From NCBI GenBank assembly GCA_011526085.1, contig WYBC01000016.1, positions 248,001 through 312,000 of the forward strand: 64,000 nt of DNA, given 5' to 3'. Source of the DNA: Lysobacter sp. Lineage in GTDB: Bacteria; Pseudomonadota; Gammaproteobacteria; Xanthomonadales; Xanthomonadaceae. This document shows, piece after piece, positions 1 through 8,752 of the stretch. The notes under the pieces were generated by a model. That model worked only from the letters and a program-made list of their open reading frames with translations, was not told where the DNA came from and searched no databases. Numbering within the stretch: position 1 is the stretch's first letter; each line of letters starts with the position of its first letter. A program made the position numbers and the translations under genes.

Positions 1-1359
1 GCGCCCGACGACGAATTGATGGCCGATGTGCTGCTGGCGTATTCGTCCATCAGCGAGCGGCTGGGCAAACTGGACGAGTCGTACCGCTACGCGAAACAGG
101 GCTTGGACCACGCCCCCGCCGCCCGCCTGCCGGAGATGCGCCTGCGGTTGCTGCGCAACATGGCGCACATCGCCTCCAACCAGGGCCGGCCGCAGGAAGC
201 GCGCGAGCTGATGCGGGAAGCCAAAGCCATCCTGCCGACCAATCGCGATCCCAAGCTGACCGCGGAAGTCCTGCTGGAAGAAGCGCGCGCGGCGCGGGCG
301 ATGGGCGACGCCGATGCGGTCGCGGATCTGGGCAGGCGCATCGGCCGCATCGGCGACGACCTCCGGAACACCCAGTTGCACGGGCTCGGCTACGAAACCA
401 CGGCGCAGGCGCTGCAGATCCGCGGCGACAACGTCGCGGCGCTGGCGCTTTATCGCAAGGCGCAGGCCGAGTTCGCCAAACTGAAACTGCAGCAGGACGA
501 ACTGCGCACGACGCGCGCGATCGTCGACCTGCAGCTCGAGGGCACCCAACCGGAGACGCTGCCCGAATCGATCGCACGATTGATCGCATTGGGCGATCGG
601 ACCAATCGCACCGAGCGCGAAGCCGCCGCCGCGGACTTCGAGGAACGGCTGCGTTACGCCGAGAGCGACGCCGAGCTCGCGCGCGCCAACGCCAAGGCCG
701 AAAACGAGCGGCTGCGCGCGGCCGTCAGCGAGAACCGGTTCCGCTTCGCGCTGGTGGTCGGACTCCTCGTGCTGTGCACGCTCGGCGTGGTCGTGGCCCT
801 GTACGCCCAGCAGCGCAGGCACGCGGCGATGATGCGCGAGCGCGGACGCGAGATGGAGATCGCGATCTCCACCGATTTCCTCACCTCCGTATACAGCCGC
901 CGCTACATCACCGAAGCGGGCGAACGCGCCGTCGAGCGCACGCGCGACGACCCGACCGGCCATGGCCTCGCGGTGGCGGTCGTCGACATCGATCATTTCA
1001 AACGGATCAACGACCGCTTCGGGCATGCGGTCGGCGATGAAGTCCTCAAGGCCGTCGCCGCCGCGATGCGGGCGGTCTGCCGCGACTCCGACCTGCTCGG
1101 CCGCTACGGCGGTGAAGAGTTCGCGGTGCTGTTGAACGGCATCCAGCCCGGACACGTGGCCACCGCCGCCGAGCGGCTGCGAGCTGCCGTCGCCGGCGCC
1201 ATCGTCATCCACGAGGGCGAGACCATCGCGCCCACCGCATCGATCGGCGTCGCCAGTCTGACGCCCGAAGATCGCGACTTCGATCAGCTGCTGATCCGCG
1301 CGGATCGCGCGCTGTACGAAGCGAAGGCGCAGGGACGGAACCGGGTGGTGCTCACCTGA
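1..1359 (+). CDS. Diguanylate cyclase with TPR-like sensor region (5' truncated by window)
   Basis: The reading frame is open from base 1, so the true start lies upstream. The visible part has an alpha-helical, TPR-like N-terminal region, a short coiled coil, one membrane segment at about residues 241-262 of the visible chain, and a C-terminal GGDEF domain. The active-site motif is GGEEF, and an RDSD sequence exactly five residues before it matches the inhibitory I-site (RxxD). This predicts an active, product-inhibited cyclase making c-di-GMP from two GTP at the inner membrane, with the TPR part outside the cytoplasm. The input signal is unknown. The gene ends 18 bases before the convergent rsmI. 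Confidence 0.88.
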   Translation, partial: APDDELMADVLLAYSSISERLGKLDESYRYAKQGLDHAPAARLPEMRLRLLRNMAHIASNQGRPQEARELMREAKAILPTNRDPKLTAEVLLEEARAARAMGDADAVADLGRRIGRIGDDLRNTQLHGLGYETTAQALQIRGDNVAALALYRKAQAEFAKLKLQQDELRTTRAIVDLQLEGTQPETLPESIARLIALGDRTNRTEREAAAADFEERLRYAESDAELARANAKAENERLRAAVSENRFRFALVVGLLVLCTLGVVVALYAQQRRHAAMMRERGREMEIAISTDFLTSVYSRRYITEAGERAVERTRDDPTGHGLAVAVVDIDHFKRINDRFGHAVGDEVLKAVAAAMRAVCRDSDLLGRYGGEEFAVLLNGIQPGHVATAAERLRAAVAGAIVIHEGETIAPTASIGVASLTPEDRDFDQLLIRADRALYEAKAQGRNRVVLT

Positions 1360-1377
1360 TGGATGCCGCGTCGCGAC

Positions 1378-2226
1378 TCAGCCGGTCGCGACACCGTACA
1401 ACGCCTTCCTCGGCGCACCGGTCAGCTCCGCGGCCAGCTTCGCCGCGGTCGACGGCGGCAGGTGTTCGATCAACTTGGCATAGACGCGGCGGCCTTCGGC
1501 GAGCTGCGCATCAGCCTCGTCGGTGATGCCCTGGATCAGCAGAACGAACTCGCCCTTGCGCTGATCGGCGTCGGCGACGACGCGGGCGTGAAGTGCCGCG
1601 AGGCTGCCGTCGAGCACGGTTTCGAACAGCTTGGTGAGTTCGCGGGCGATCGCGGCGGGACGGTCGGGGCCGAAGGCGGCGACCGCGTCGGCGAGGGTGT
1701 CGTCGATCCGGTGCGAGGATTCGTAGAAGATCAGCGTGCGCGCTTCGCCGGCCAGCCGCGCGAGACGCTCGCGGCGGGCGCCGGCCTTGGCCGGGAGAAA
1801 GCCTTCGAAGGCGAAGCGGTCGCTGGGCAGCCCGGCGACGCTGAGCGCGGCGATCAGCGCGCTGGGGCCGGGAATCGGACTGACCCGGAGGCCGGCCGCG
1901 CGGGCGGCGGCGACCACGCGGAAGCCCGGGTCGCTGACCAGCGGGGTGCCGGCGTCGGAGACCAGGGCCAGCGATTCCCCGGCCTGCAGCCGGGCGACGA
2001 TGCGCTCGGCCAGGCCCGCCTCGTTGTGCTCGTGCAGGGCGACCAGCGACTGCTCGACGCCGTAGTGCGCCAGCAACTGGCGGGTGTGGCGGGTGTCCTC
2101 GGCGCAGATCGCGGCGACCCCGCGCAGGGTGTCCAGCGCCCGCGGCGACAGATCGCCGAGGTTGCCGATGGGCGTGGCGACGACGAAAAGCGTTCCGGCG
2201 GTGCGCGCGGCGGTGGGGCTGGACAT
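1378..2226 (-). CDS. rsmI: 16S rRNA (cytidine-1402-2'-O)-methyltransferase RsmI
   Basis: 282 residues, the usual length for RsmI. The N-terminal VVATPIGNLGDLSPRAL block, the EDTRHT motif and the SDAGTPLVSDPG loop are the SAM-binding tetrapyrrole-methylase signature of this family. The C-terminus carries the helical LAAELTG-ALY motif typical of RsmI. RsmI 2'-O-methylates C1402 in the decoding centre of 16S rRNA using SAM. The ATG at 2226 was chosen because the conserved TLFVVATPIGN block begins 11 residues later; the longer open frame upstream has no family similarity. It is divergent from the lpoA-like gene, the usual arrangement in gammaproteobacteria. Confidence 0.95.
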   Translation of the reverse strand: MSSPTAARTAGTLFVVATPIGNLGDLSPRALDTLRGVAAICAEDTRHTRQLLAHYGVEQSLVALHEHNEAGLAERIVARLQAGESLALVSDAGTPLVSDPGFRVVAAARAAGLRVSPIPGPSALIAALSVAGLPSDRFAFEGFLPAKAGARRERLARLAGEARTLIFYESSHRIDDTLADAVAAFGPDRPAAIARELTKLFETVLDGSLAALHARVVADADQRKGEFVLLIQGITDEADAQLAEGRRVYAKLIEHLPPSTAAKLAAELTGAPRKALYGVATG

Positions 2227-2260
2227 GGCGTGCGGCTCGCTCGGCTTCGTCGTGGGCGGG

Positions 2261-2266
2261 TAGAAT
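2261..2266 (+). promoter_or_regulatory. Candidate -10 box for the lpoA-like gene
   Basis: TAGAAT lies 51 bases before the lpoA-like start, in the 91-base gap that separates it from divergent rsmI. No good -35 hexamer is seen 16-18 bases upstream, so this is only a candidate. Confidence 0.3.
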
Positions 2267-2317
2267 CCTAACAGGCGGTCGATCGACCCCCTGTTCACTA
2301 TTCCAAGGGTTGCGGCG

Positions 2318-3736
2318 ATGGCGAAGGCGATGCGGTCAATGACGATGCGGTCGAAGGCGATGGTGTGGTTGTGTGCGGGCACGATGGCCCTGGGCCTGTC
2401 CGCCTGCGTGCCGACCCAGACCAAGCCGAACAGGCCGGTCGCCCATCGCGTGAATCCGGCCATCGCCCAGGCCTCGGCGCTGGCGAAGAACCACGAAACC
2501 CTCAGCGGCCAGGCCAAAACCGACGCCGCGCACGAGATCGAGCGCCTGATCGCCGGTCTCGACAACGCCACCCTCAGCGCCGAGGCGGCGATGATCGGCA
2601 CCGGCGACCCGGTCTACAACTTCGTCGGTCGCGAAGTGCTGCGCCGCGGGCTGCCGCTGCCGCGCCCGTTCGACCGCGAAGGCAACTGGCGCTTCAACGC
2701 CGGCGACCGCGCGCCCGCCGACCGCGACGGCTATCGCCCGCCGCGAAAGCTCGCGGTGCTGCTGCCGCTGACCGGCAGCATGGCCACCGCCGCCTCGCCG
2801 GTGCGCGACGGCCTGCTCGCCGGCTATTACGGCGAACATCGCCAGCGTCCCGAGGTGGTCTTCTACGACACCACCGGCACCCCGGCCGGCGCGGTCGCCG
2901 CCTACCAGAAGGCCGCCGCCGAGGGCGCCGATTACGTGCTCGGCCCGCTGGGCCGCGACGAAGTGGGCGCGCTGTTCAAGGACACGTCGCTGACCGTGCC
3001 GGTGCTGGCCCTCAACCGCGGCCCCACGGCGCCGCCGAACGGCAACGCCAGCTTCGCGCTGGCGCCCGAGGACGATGGCATCGCCGCCGCCGAATATCTG
3101 CTGTCGCGCAAGGTGCGCCGGGTGCTGGTGCTGGTCGGCGGCGACGACGGCATGCGCCGCAGCGTCGCCGCGTTCCGCGAGCACCTGGGCAGCCGCGGCG
3201 GCAGCGTGGTCGACACCGTGATCGTCGCCGAGAAGCCCGCGGACAGCACCGCGGCGCTGCAGGCCGCGATGCAGAAGGAAGGCGGCGTCGACGCCGTGTT
3301 CATCGCGCTGAAGGGCGCGCAGGCGCGCGCCCTCGCGCCGCAGCTCGCCGCGGCCGGCCTCGGCGCGAAGCCACGCGTGGCCACCGCGCAATTGCTGTCG
3401 GGCACCGGCAAGCCGGAGCAGGACAAGGCGCTGGACGGCATCGCCTTCCCGGCCGAAACATGGTCCGTGCAGGGCATCCACGGGCTGCCGTCGGCGGAAG
3501 CCACCGGCAAGGGCCTGAACACGGCGCGCGGCCCGGCCGCCAAACTGTTCGCGTTCGGCTACGACGCGTGGCTGCTCACCGGCTATCTCGAACGCCTCGC
3601 GAGCGACGCCAACGGCAAGGTCGACGGCGCCACCGGCGCGCTGCGCATCGATGGTTTCGGCAACATCGTCCGCAGCCCGGCCTGGTCGACCTTCAGCGAC
3701 GGCCAGGTCGTCGTCGTCGCGCGCAGTGGCGACTGA
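2318..3736 (+). CDS. lpoA: Penicillin-binding protein activator, LpoA/LppC family lipoprotein
   Basis: 472 residues. The N-terminus is a lipoprotein signal with lipobox LSAC (lipidated Cys about residue 30), so it should be anchored in the outer membrane facing the periplasm. After a helical N-terminal domain comes a periplasmic-binding-protein-like domain ([10 protein letters not shown], then alternating strands and helices through [10 protein letters not shown]). LpoA proteins activate PBP1A peptidoglycan synthesis. Its place between rsmI and yraN is the conserved gammaproteobacterial context. Start: the ATG at 2318 has AAGGG upstream; ATGs at 2330, 2339 and 2360 would shorten the signal peptide. 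It is shorter than E. coli LpoA, as usual in this group. Confidence 0.85.
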   Translation: MAKAMRSMTMRSKAMVWLCAGTMALGLSACVPTQTKPNRPVAHRVNPAIAQASALAKNHETLSGQAKTDAAHEIERLIAGLDNATLSAEAAMIGTGDPVYNFVGREVLRRGLPLPRPFDREGNWRFNAGDRAPADRDGYRPPRKLAVLLPLTGSMATAASPVRDGLLAGYYGEHRQRPEVVFYDTTGTPAGAVAAYQKAAAEGADYVLGPLGRDEVGALFKDTSLTVPVLALNRGPTAPPNGNASFALAPEDDGIAAAEYLLSRKVRRVLVLVGGDDGMRRSVAAFREHLGSRGGSVVDTVIVAEKPADSTAALQAAMQKEGGVDAVFIALKGAQARALAPQLAAAGLGAKPRVATAQLLSGTGKPEQDKALDGIAFPAETWSVQGIHGLPSAEATGKGLNTARGPAAKLFAFGYDAWLLTGYLERLASDANGKVDGATGALRIDGFGNIVRSPAWSTFSDGQVVVVARSGD

Positions 3737-4103
3737 AAACCGGCGCACGCAGGGCGCGCGCATCGAAGCGCTCGCCCGCGATTTCCTGCAGGGCCGGGGG
3801 CTGACGCCGGTCGCCGCCAACGCCAACTACCGCGGCGGCGAACTCGATCTGGTGATGCGCGACGGCGACACGCTGGTGTTCGTCGAAGTGCGCTATCGCC
3901 GGAGCGCGGGTTTCGGCGGCGGCGCCGCGTCGATCGGCGCCGCGAAACGGCGCAGGACCGTGCTTGCGGCCGAACTTTTCCTCGCCGGCCACCGCGAATA
4001 CGCCCGCCTGCCCTGCCGCTTCGACGTGATCGACGCCAGCGGCGATGCCGACGCGCCCGATTTCGACTGGCTGCGCGACGCGTTCCGCGCGGACGACGCA
4101 TGA
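3726..4103 (+). CDS. yraN: YraN family (UPF0102) endonuclease-like protein
   Basis: 125 residues, close to the 131 of E. coli YraN. It shows the restriction-endonuclease-like core of the family: [25 protein letters not shown], i.e. the E-D-ExR arrangement, followed by the KRRR basic helix. The biochemical role is not settled. The GTG at 3726 is preferred because it overlaps the end of the lpoA-like gene, implying translational coupling, and gives the family length; no ATG is available near it. Confidence 0.88.
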   Translation: MATENRRTQGARIEALARDFLQGRGLTPVAANANYRGGELDLVMRDGDTLVFVEVRYRRSAGFGGGAASIGAAKRRRTVLAAELFLAGHREYARLPCRFDVIDASGDADAPDFDWLRDAFRADDA

Positions 4104-4140
4104 TCCGCAAATGCCCGACCCGCGCACGCCCGGCACGACC

Positions 4141-4476
4141 ATGACCCCATCCGATGTCGTGCAACGCCAGCTCAATGCCTACAACGCGCACGATCTCGAT
4201 GCGTTCGTCGACTGCTTCAGCGACGACGTGCGCCTGTTCCGGATGCCGGCGGAGACGCCGGGCACCATCGGTAAGCAGGCGCTGCGCGCGTTCTACGCCA
4301 AGCATCGCTTTTCGATCCCGGCCCTGCGCGCGGAACTGTTGTCACGGATCGCGGCCGGCGACAAGGTCGTCGATCACGAACGCATCCACGGCCTCGGCGA
4401 GGCGCCGGTCGAGATGCTGGCGGTGTACCGCGTGTCCGACGGCGTCATCGCGGACGTCTGGTTCTTCGCGGTCTGA
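4141..4476 (+). CDS. SnoaL-like / NTF2-fold protein
   Basis: 111 residues forming one NTF2-like cone domain: an N-terminal helix with QLNAYNAHDLDAFVDCFSDD, then alternating strands including DKVVDHERIHG and the C-terminal AVYRVSDGVIADVWFF. Members are small steroid-isomerase-like or binding proteins and the substrate cannot be read from sequence. An in-frame ATG at 4111 would add ten residues; 4141 fits the family boundary better, though neither has a clear ribosome binding site. Confidence 0.75.
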   Translation: MTPSDVVQRQLNAYNAHDLDAFVDCFSDDVRLFRMPAETPGTIGKQALRAFYAKHRFSIPALRAELLSRIAAGDKVVDHERIHGLGEAPVEMLAVYRVSDGVIADVWFFAV

Positions 4477-4485
4477 ACCGCGGCC

Positions 4486-5037
4486 ATGCCGACCATCTTC
4501 ACCCACGTCGCCGTGCCGCTCTCGCTGGGACTCGCGCTCGGGCGCAAGGCGCTGTCGCCGCGGCTGGTGGCGGCCGGTGCGTTCGTCTCGATCCTGCCGG
4601 ACTTCGACACCGTCGCGTTCAAGCTCGGCATCGCCTACGCCGATCAGTTCGGGCATCGCGGCGCCAGCCATTCGCTGGCGATCGCGCTGGCGGTCGGCCT
4701 GCTCGGCGCGATGATCGCACCGTGGCTGCGGACGACACGCGGACGGGCGTTCTGTTTCCTCGCGTTCTGCACCGCGTCGCATCCGCTGCTGGATGCGCTG
4801 ACCAGCGGCGGACTCGGCGTGGCGCTGCTGTGGCCGTGGTCGCACGAGCGCTTCTTCGCGCCGTGGCGGCCGATCGCGGTGTCGCCGATCGGAGTCGGCT
4901 TTTTCAGCGTCCGCGGCGTCGCGGTGCTGTGGTCGGAATTGCAGTGGGTGTGGTTCCCGTGCGCGATGCTGGCGCTGCAATGGGCGGCGATCCGCAAGCA
5001 TGTCGTCGAACGCCGCGCCTGGCGGCAACGACCGTAG
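4486..5037 (+). CDS. YdjM-like (DUF457) metal-dependent hydrolase family membrane protein
   Basis: 183 residues with about four hydrophobic segments. Conserved polar residues match the YdjM/DUF457 family: FTHVAVPL near the N-terminus, ILPDFDTVAF, GHRGASHSL and ASHPLLDAL, which together supply the His/Asp cluster thought to bind a metal. The hydrolase name comes from family annotation; no substrate is known. It starts nine bases after the SnoaL-like gene, so they may be co-transcribed. Confidence 0.8.
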   Translation: MPTIFTHVAVPLSLGLALGRKALSPRLVAAGAFVSILPDFDTVAFKLGIAYADQFGHRGASHSLAIALAVGLLGAMIAPWLRTTRGRAFCFLAFCTASHPLLDALTSGGLGVALLWPWSHERFFAPWRPIAVSPIGVGFFSVRGVAVLWSELQWVWFPCAMLALQWAAIRKHVVERRAWRQRP

Positions 5038-5047
5038 CCGCCAGGCA

Positions 5048-5053
5048 TACAAT
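5048..5053 (+). promoter_or_regulatory. Candidate -10 box giving a (nearly) leaderless mRNA
   Basis: TACAAT ends only six bases before the ATG of the FAD dehydrogenase. If used, transcription would start at or next to the start codon. No clear -35 is visible. Confidence 0.35.
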
Positions 5054-5059
5054 CCCGTC

Positions 5060-6442
5060 ATGAGCGACCTGCCCGCCGACCTGCTCCGCACCCTCGCCGC
5101 ATCGCTCGGCGACGGTTTCCGCCTCGATGCGGACGAGCGGCTGACCTACGGTTACGACAATTCGCGGCGGCATGCGCTGCCGGATGCGGTCGCGCTGCCG
5201 ACCACCCGCGAACAGGTCGTCGCGCTGGTCCGCGCATGCCGCACGCATCGCGTGCCGGTGATCGCGCGCGGGCGCGGCACCAACACCACCGGCGCGGCGG
5301 TGCCGATCGCAGGCGGCATCGTGGTCTCGTTCGAACGCATGCGACGGATCGTCGACGTGCGCCCCGGCGACCGCTGCGCGGTGGTCGAACCGGGCGTGCT
5401 GAACGGCGATCTTCAGCGCGCGCTGAAGGCGCACGGGCTGTTCTGGCCGCCGGACCCGACCAGCGCCGACTTCTCCACCGTCGGCGGCAATCTCGCCTGC
5501 AACGCCGGCGGCCCGCGCGCGGTGAAATACGGCGCCAGCCGCGACAACGTGCTGGCCCTGACCGCGGTGACCGGCACCGGCGAACTGATCCACTGCGGCA
5601 GCGCGACCACCAAGGGCGCGACCGGTTACGACCTGCAGCGGCTGCTGGTCGGCAGCGAAGGCACGCTGGCGCTGATCGTCGAAGCGACGCTGAAACTCGC
5701 GCCGCTGCCGGCAGCGCGTCGCGCCATCCGCGCGCGCTATCGCGACGTCGAATCGGCCGCGACCGCGGTGGCGCGGCTGATGGCGCAGCCGACGACGCCG
5801 TCGATGCTCGAATTCATGGACGGCGACGCGGTGCGGCTGGCGCGAGAGATCGGCGGCGCCGATCTGCCCGCGGAGACCGGCGCGCTGCTGATGATCGAAG
5901 CGGACGGCGACGCGCACACGCTGCCGCATGCCGTCGACGCATTGATCCGCGCGGCGCAGGGCGATGGCTGCCTGGAAGCCCTGCCCGCCGCCGACGAGGC
6001 CGCGCGCGAACGCCTGTGGGCCGCACGCAAGGCGCTGTCGCCGGCCCTGCGCAGTCTCGCGCCGGGCAAGATCAACGAAGACGTGGTGGTGCCGGTGTCG
6101 CGCATCCCCGCGCTGGTCGCGGGCGTCCGCGCCATCGCGCGCGACCGCGCGCTGCCGATCGTCTGCTTCGGCCATGCCGGCAACGGCAACCTGCACGTGA
6201 ATCTGATGTACGACCCCGCCGACCCGGATCAGCGCGCGCGCGCGCAGGCCTCGATGGCCGACGTGTTCGCGCTGACGCTCTCGCTCGGCGGCACGCTCTC
6301 CGGCGAGCACGGCATCGGCCTGGCCAAGCGCGACTTCATGCCGCAGGCCATCGACGCGCCGACGCTGGCGATGATGCGCGCGGTGAAAGCGGCGTTCGAT
6401 CCCGACGGCATCCTCAACCCGGGCAAACTGTTGCCGCCGTGA
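5060..6442 (+). CDS. FAD-linked 2-hydroxyacid dehydrogenase, GlcD/D-lactate dehydrogenase family
   Basis: 460 residues. The N-terminal PCMH-type FAD domain contains PVIARGRGTNTTGAAVP and the STVGGNLACNAGG pyrophosphate loop. The C-terminal cap domain has CFGHAGNGNLHVN and GGTLSGEHGIGLAKR, the His/Glu residues that bind the 2-hydroxyacid and metal in D-lactate dehydrogenases and GlcD. It should oxidise a D-2-hydroxyacid and pass electrons to quinone or cytochrome. No GlcE or GlcF subunit is adjacent, which favours a single-subunit enzyme. The next gene starts inside its stop codon (GTGA). Confidence 0.85.
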   Translation: MSDLPADLLRTLAASLGDGFRLDADERLTYGYDNSRRHALPDAVALPTTREQVVALVRACRTHRVPVIARGRGTNTTGAAVPIAGGIVVSFERMRRIVDVRPGDRCAVVEPGVLNGDLQRALKAHGLFWPPDPTSADFSTVGGNLACNAGGPRAVKYGASRDNVLALTAVTGTGELIHCGSATTKGATGYDLQRLLVGSEGTLALIVEATLKLAPLPAARRAIRARYRDVESAATAVARLMAQPTTPSMLEFMDGDAVRLAREIGGADLPAETGALLMIEADGDAHTLPHAVDALIRAAQGDGCLEALPAADEAARERLWAARKALSPALRSLAPGKINEDVVVPVSRIPALVAGVRAIARDRALPIVCFGHAGNGNLHVNLMYDPADPDQRARAQASMADVFALTLSLGGTLSGEHGIGLAKRDFMPQAIDAPTLAMMRAVKAAFDPDGILNPGKLLPP

Positions 6443-7023
6443 GCGAGGCGCTCGACACGCTGCTCGCCGGCATCCGCGCCTGTCGACTGTGCGAAGCGCA
6501 CCTGCCGCTGGGCCCGCACCCGGTGTTGCGCGCCAGCGCCGATGCGAGGCTGCTGGTCGTGGGCCAGGCCCCGGGCACCCGGGTCCACGCCAGCGGCGTG
6601 CCCTGGGACGATGCCAGCGGCAAACGCCTGCGCGACTGGCTGCAAATGACGCCGGATGTCTTCTACGGCAGCGCGCGCATCGCGATCGTGCCGATGGGCT
6701 TCTGTTATCCCGGCAAGACCGGCGCCGGCGATGCGCCGCCGCGACCCGAGTGCCGCGCGACCTGGCATCCGCGGTTGCTGCCGCTGCTGGACAAGGTACG
6801 GCTGACGCTGTTGATCGGCCAGTACGCGCAGGCGTATTTCCTGCGCGAACGGCGCCGGGCCACGCTCACCGCCACCGTGGCGGCGTATCCCGATTATCTG
6901 CCGCGGTTCTTCGCGCTGCCGCATCCCAGTCCGCGCAACACCGGTTGGTTCAAGGCGAATCCTTGGTTCGAACGCGATGCGGTGCCGGCGCTGCGCGAGC
7001 GGGTGCGCGAAGCGCTCGCGTAG
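6439..7023 (+). CDS. Uracil-DNA glycosylase family protein with probable 4Fe-4S cluster
   Basis: 194 residues of the uracil-DNA glycosylase superfamily. Motif I is GQAPG at residues 42-46 and the C-terminal HPSPRN at 162-167 is the substrate-loop motif. Four cysteines (C15, C18, C89, C105) are spaced C-x2-C...C-x15-C, the pattern that binds the 4Fe-4S cluster in family 4/5 enzymes. Likely role: removal of uracil from DNA in base-excision repair. The GTG start at 6439 overlaps the dehydrogenase stop. It is distinct from Ung (family 1), so a second activity or lesion range is possible. Confidence 0.8.
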   Translation: MSEALDTLLAGIRACRLCEAHLPLGPHPVLRASADARLLVVGQAPGTRVHASGVPWDDASGKRLRDWLQMTPDVFYGSARIAIVPMGFCYPGKTGAGDAPPRPECRATWHPRLLPLLDKVRLTLLIGQYAQAYFLRERRRATLTATVAAYPDYLPRFFALPHPSPRNTGWFKANPWFERDAVPALRERVREALA

Positions 7024-7283
7024 CGTCGTTCGCGTCCCGCTCCGGAACGGACGCATGCCGGAAGGAAGCACCGGCGATCCTCCCGGCGATGCCGCTCGTC
7101 CGTCCGGCGTCGATTCGCGCCGAAATCACCGCGGACGCATGTCAACGCCTGCGATCGGCACGCGTTACCGCCCCGGCAAACGGCCCGACGCCGATCCGGT
7201 CTGCGCGCATGCCGGCCGCCGTTGCGGCAACACGGACGGGGCGAATCCGCCCCTGTCGATCAACATCAGGACAAGGAGATGCC

Positions 7284-8660
7284 ATGACCTTCCCCCCGCG
7301 ACTGCAGCACGTTCTTGCCGGCTCCGGAATATTCGCCGCCTTGTGGTTGAGCCTGAACGTGACGACCGCGCAGGTCGGTCGGCCGTTCTCCGCACGGAGC
7401 GAAGCGCTGATCGAAGCTCGAGAGCGATCGATTCCGGCGGAAAAGCCGAGGATGAAATCGCAACCGTTTCCCGCGGAATTCATCGATGTGGCCGGGCCCA
7501 TCGATGCGGCCGCCACCGCGGAGACGCGTCGCCTGCATGTGCATCTGGCGATGCTCGCCTATCGCGAAGGATTCGCCTTCGGCATGCAGGGCGATCATCA
7601 CGGCGGCGTCGGCTGGGACGACAAGCCGGACGGAAACGGCGTCGTGCCCGATTCGGATCTCTTCAAGGTCGCCGGCGTCGATGCCGGCGTCAGCGGCTAC
7701 AACGTCAACTGGCTGTTCGATGCCGCAAACAACACCGATCCGAAAGGCATCCAGATGCTGGGCGAGGAAATGCGCGCCGCCCACGCCCGCGGCGAGATCA
7801 TCACCATCCATTGGCCGATGACGAATCCGCAAACCGGCACGGACGATCGCAACTGCCCGGGATGCAGCCACCTGATCGACACCGTCCTGTCGCCGAACCT
7901 GCAGGGCGAGCAGGGACGCCACTACCTGACATGGAAGCGCTGGATGGATGTCTTCGCGGATTTCCTGGCGAACGAAGCGTGGTTCTACAAGAATGGCGTC
8001 CGCACGCCGATCCCCGTCCTGTTCCGCCCGTGGCACGAAATGAACCAGGGCGAGGATGGGCGTGGCCGCTGGTACCAGGTGGCGAACAATTCTCCCGAGG
8101 AATACAACGCGCTGTGGCAGCAGACCGTCACCTACCTGCGCGATCGGCGCGGCATCCACCAGTTGTTGTACGTGTATGCGCCGAGCCTCAACGCCCTGGC
8201 CTGCGACGGTTGCGATCCTGACCGCGCCTACCTCGAGAACTATCCTGGCGACGCATGGGTCGACGTCATGGCCGGCGATGGCTATTTCGCGGGCATCGAC
8301 GACCAAACCCGACTGATGAACGTCGCCAACGGCATCCGGATCATCGCGGAAACCGCGACCGCCCACCGCAAGATCCCCGCCCTGTCGGAAACCGGATTCA
8401 AGGACGGCCTGCAGCACAACCTCGATCAGGATTTCTGGTACGCGCAATGGTTGACCAGCATGCGCGGCCTCTCCGGCCCGTCGCTCAACCGGATGGCCTA
8501 CGTGATGACCTGGAGCAATTCGGGCAGCCTGACGAAGCCCAGCTTCTTCGTCCCCTACCTCCCCGGCAGCGCGGAAGCGCAGGATTTCCGCGCGTTCCGC
8601 GACGACCGGGCGACCCTGTTCGCCAACGAGCTTCTCGCGCTCTTCGACGGGCCGCCGTGA
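7284..8660 (+). CDS. Secreted glycoside hydrolase family 26 (beta-mannanase-like)
   Basis: 458 residues. The N-terminal 30 residues are hydrophobic and look like a signal peptide or anchor (about residues 10-28). The rest is a GH26 (alpha/beta)8 barrel: FRPWHEMN at 247-254 contains the His-Glu acid/base pair (H251, E252), and ALSETG at 366-371 carries the nucleophile E369. GH26 enzymes mainly cleave beta-1,4-mannan, some other beta-glucans, so an extracellular polysaccharide degrader is likely and could be a type II secretion substrate. Start supported by a strong AAGGAG five bases before ATG 7284. It appears monocistronic and converges on thiL. Confidence 0.85.
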   Translation: MTFPPRLQHVLAGSGIFAALWLSLNVTTAQVGRPFSARSEALIEARERSIPAEKPRMKSQPFPAEFIDVAGPIDAAATAETRRLHVHLAMLAYREGFAFGMQGDHHGGVGWDDKPDGNGVVPDSDLFKVAGVDAGVSGYNVNWLFDAANNTDPKGIQMLGEEMRAAHARGEIITIHWPMTNPQTGTDDRNCPGCSHLIDTVLSPNLQGEQGRHYLTWKRWMDVFADFLANEAWFYKNGVRTPIPVLFRPWHEMNQGEDGRGRWYQVANNSPEEYNALWQQTVTYLRDRRGIHQLLYVYAPSLNALACDGCDPDRAYLENYPGDAWVDVMAGDGYFAGIDDQTRLMNVANGIRIIAETATAHRKIPALSETGFKDGLQHNLDQDFWYAQWLTSMRGLSGPSLNRMAYVMTWSNSGSLTKPSFFVPYLPGSAEAQDFRAFRDDRATLFANELLALFDGPP

Positions 8661-8676
8661 CCCGGTGACGCGCAAA

Positions 8677-8697
8677 GGCCGGGCCATCGGCCCGGCC
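8677..8697. terminator. GC-rich hairpin between convergent mannanase and thiL
   Basis: Nine-base arms (8677-8685 and 8689-8697) are perfectly complementary around a three-base loop. There is no T-run on the plus strand and only a short one on the minus strand, so termination strength is uncertain. The position between two convergent genes fits a shared terminator. Confidence 0.45.
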
Positions 8698-8747
8698 CGC
8701 TCGGTCAGCCCGCTCGGTCAGCCCGCTCGATCTGCCCGCCCAATCAG
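8696..8747. repeat. Four tandem 13-bp units downstream of thiL
   Basis: Units start at 8696, 8709, 8722 and 8735 with consensus CCCGCTCGGTCAG. The first two are identical, the third and fourth diverged. The array starts inside the end of the hairpin and finishes six bases before the thiL stop. Confidence 0.7.
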
Positions 8748-8752
8748 CTTGT

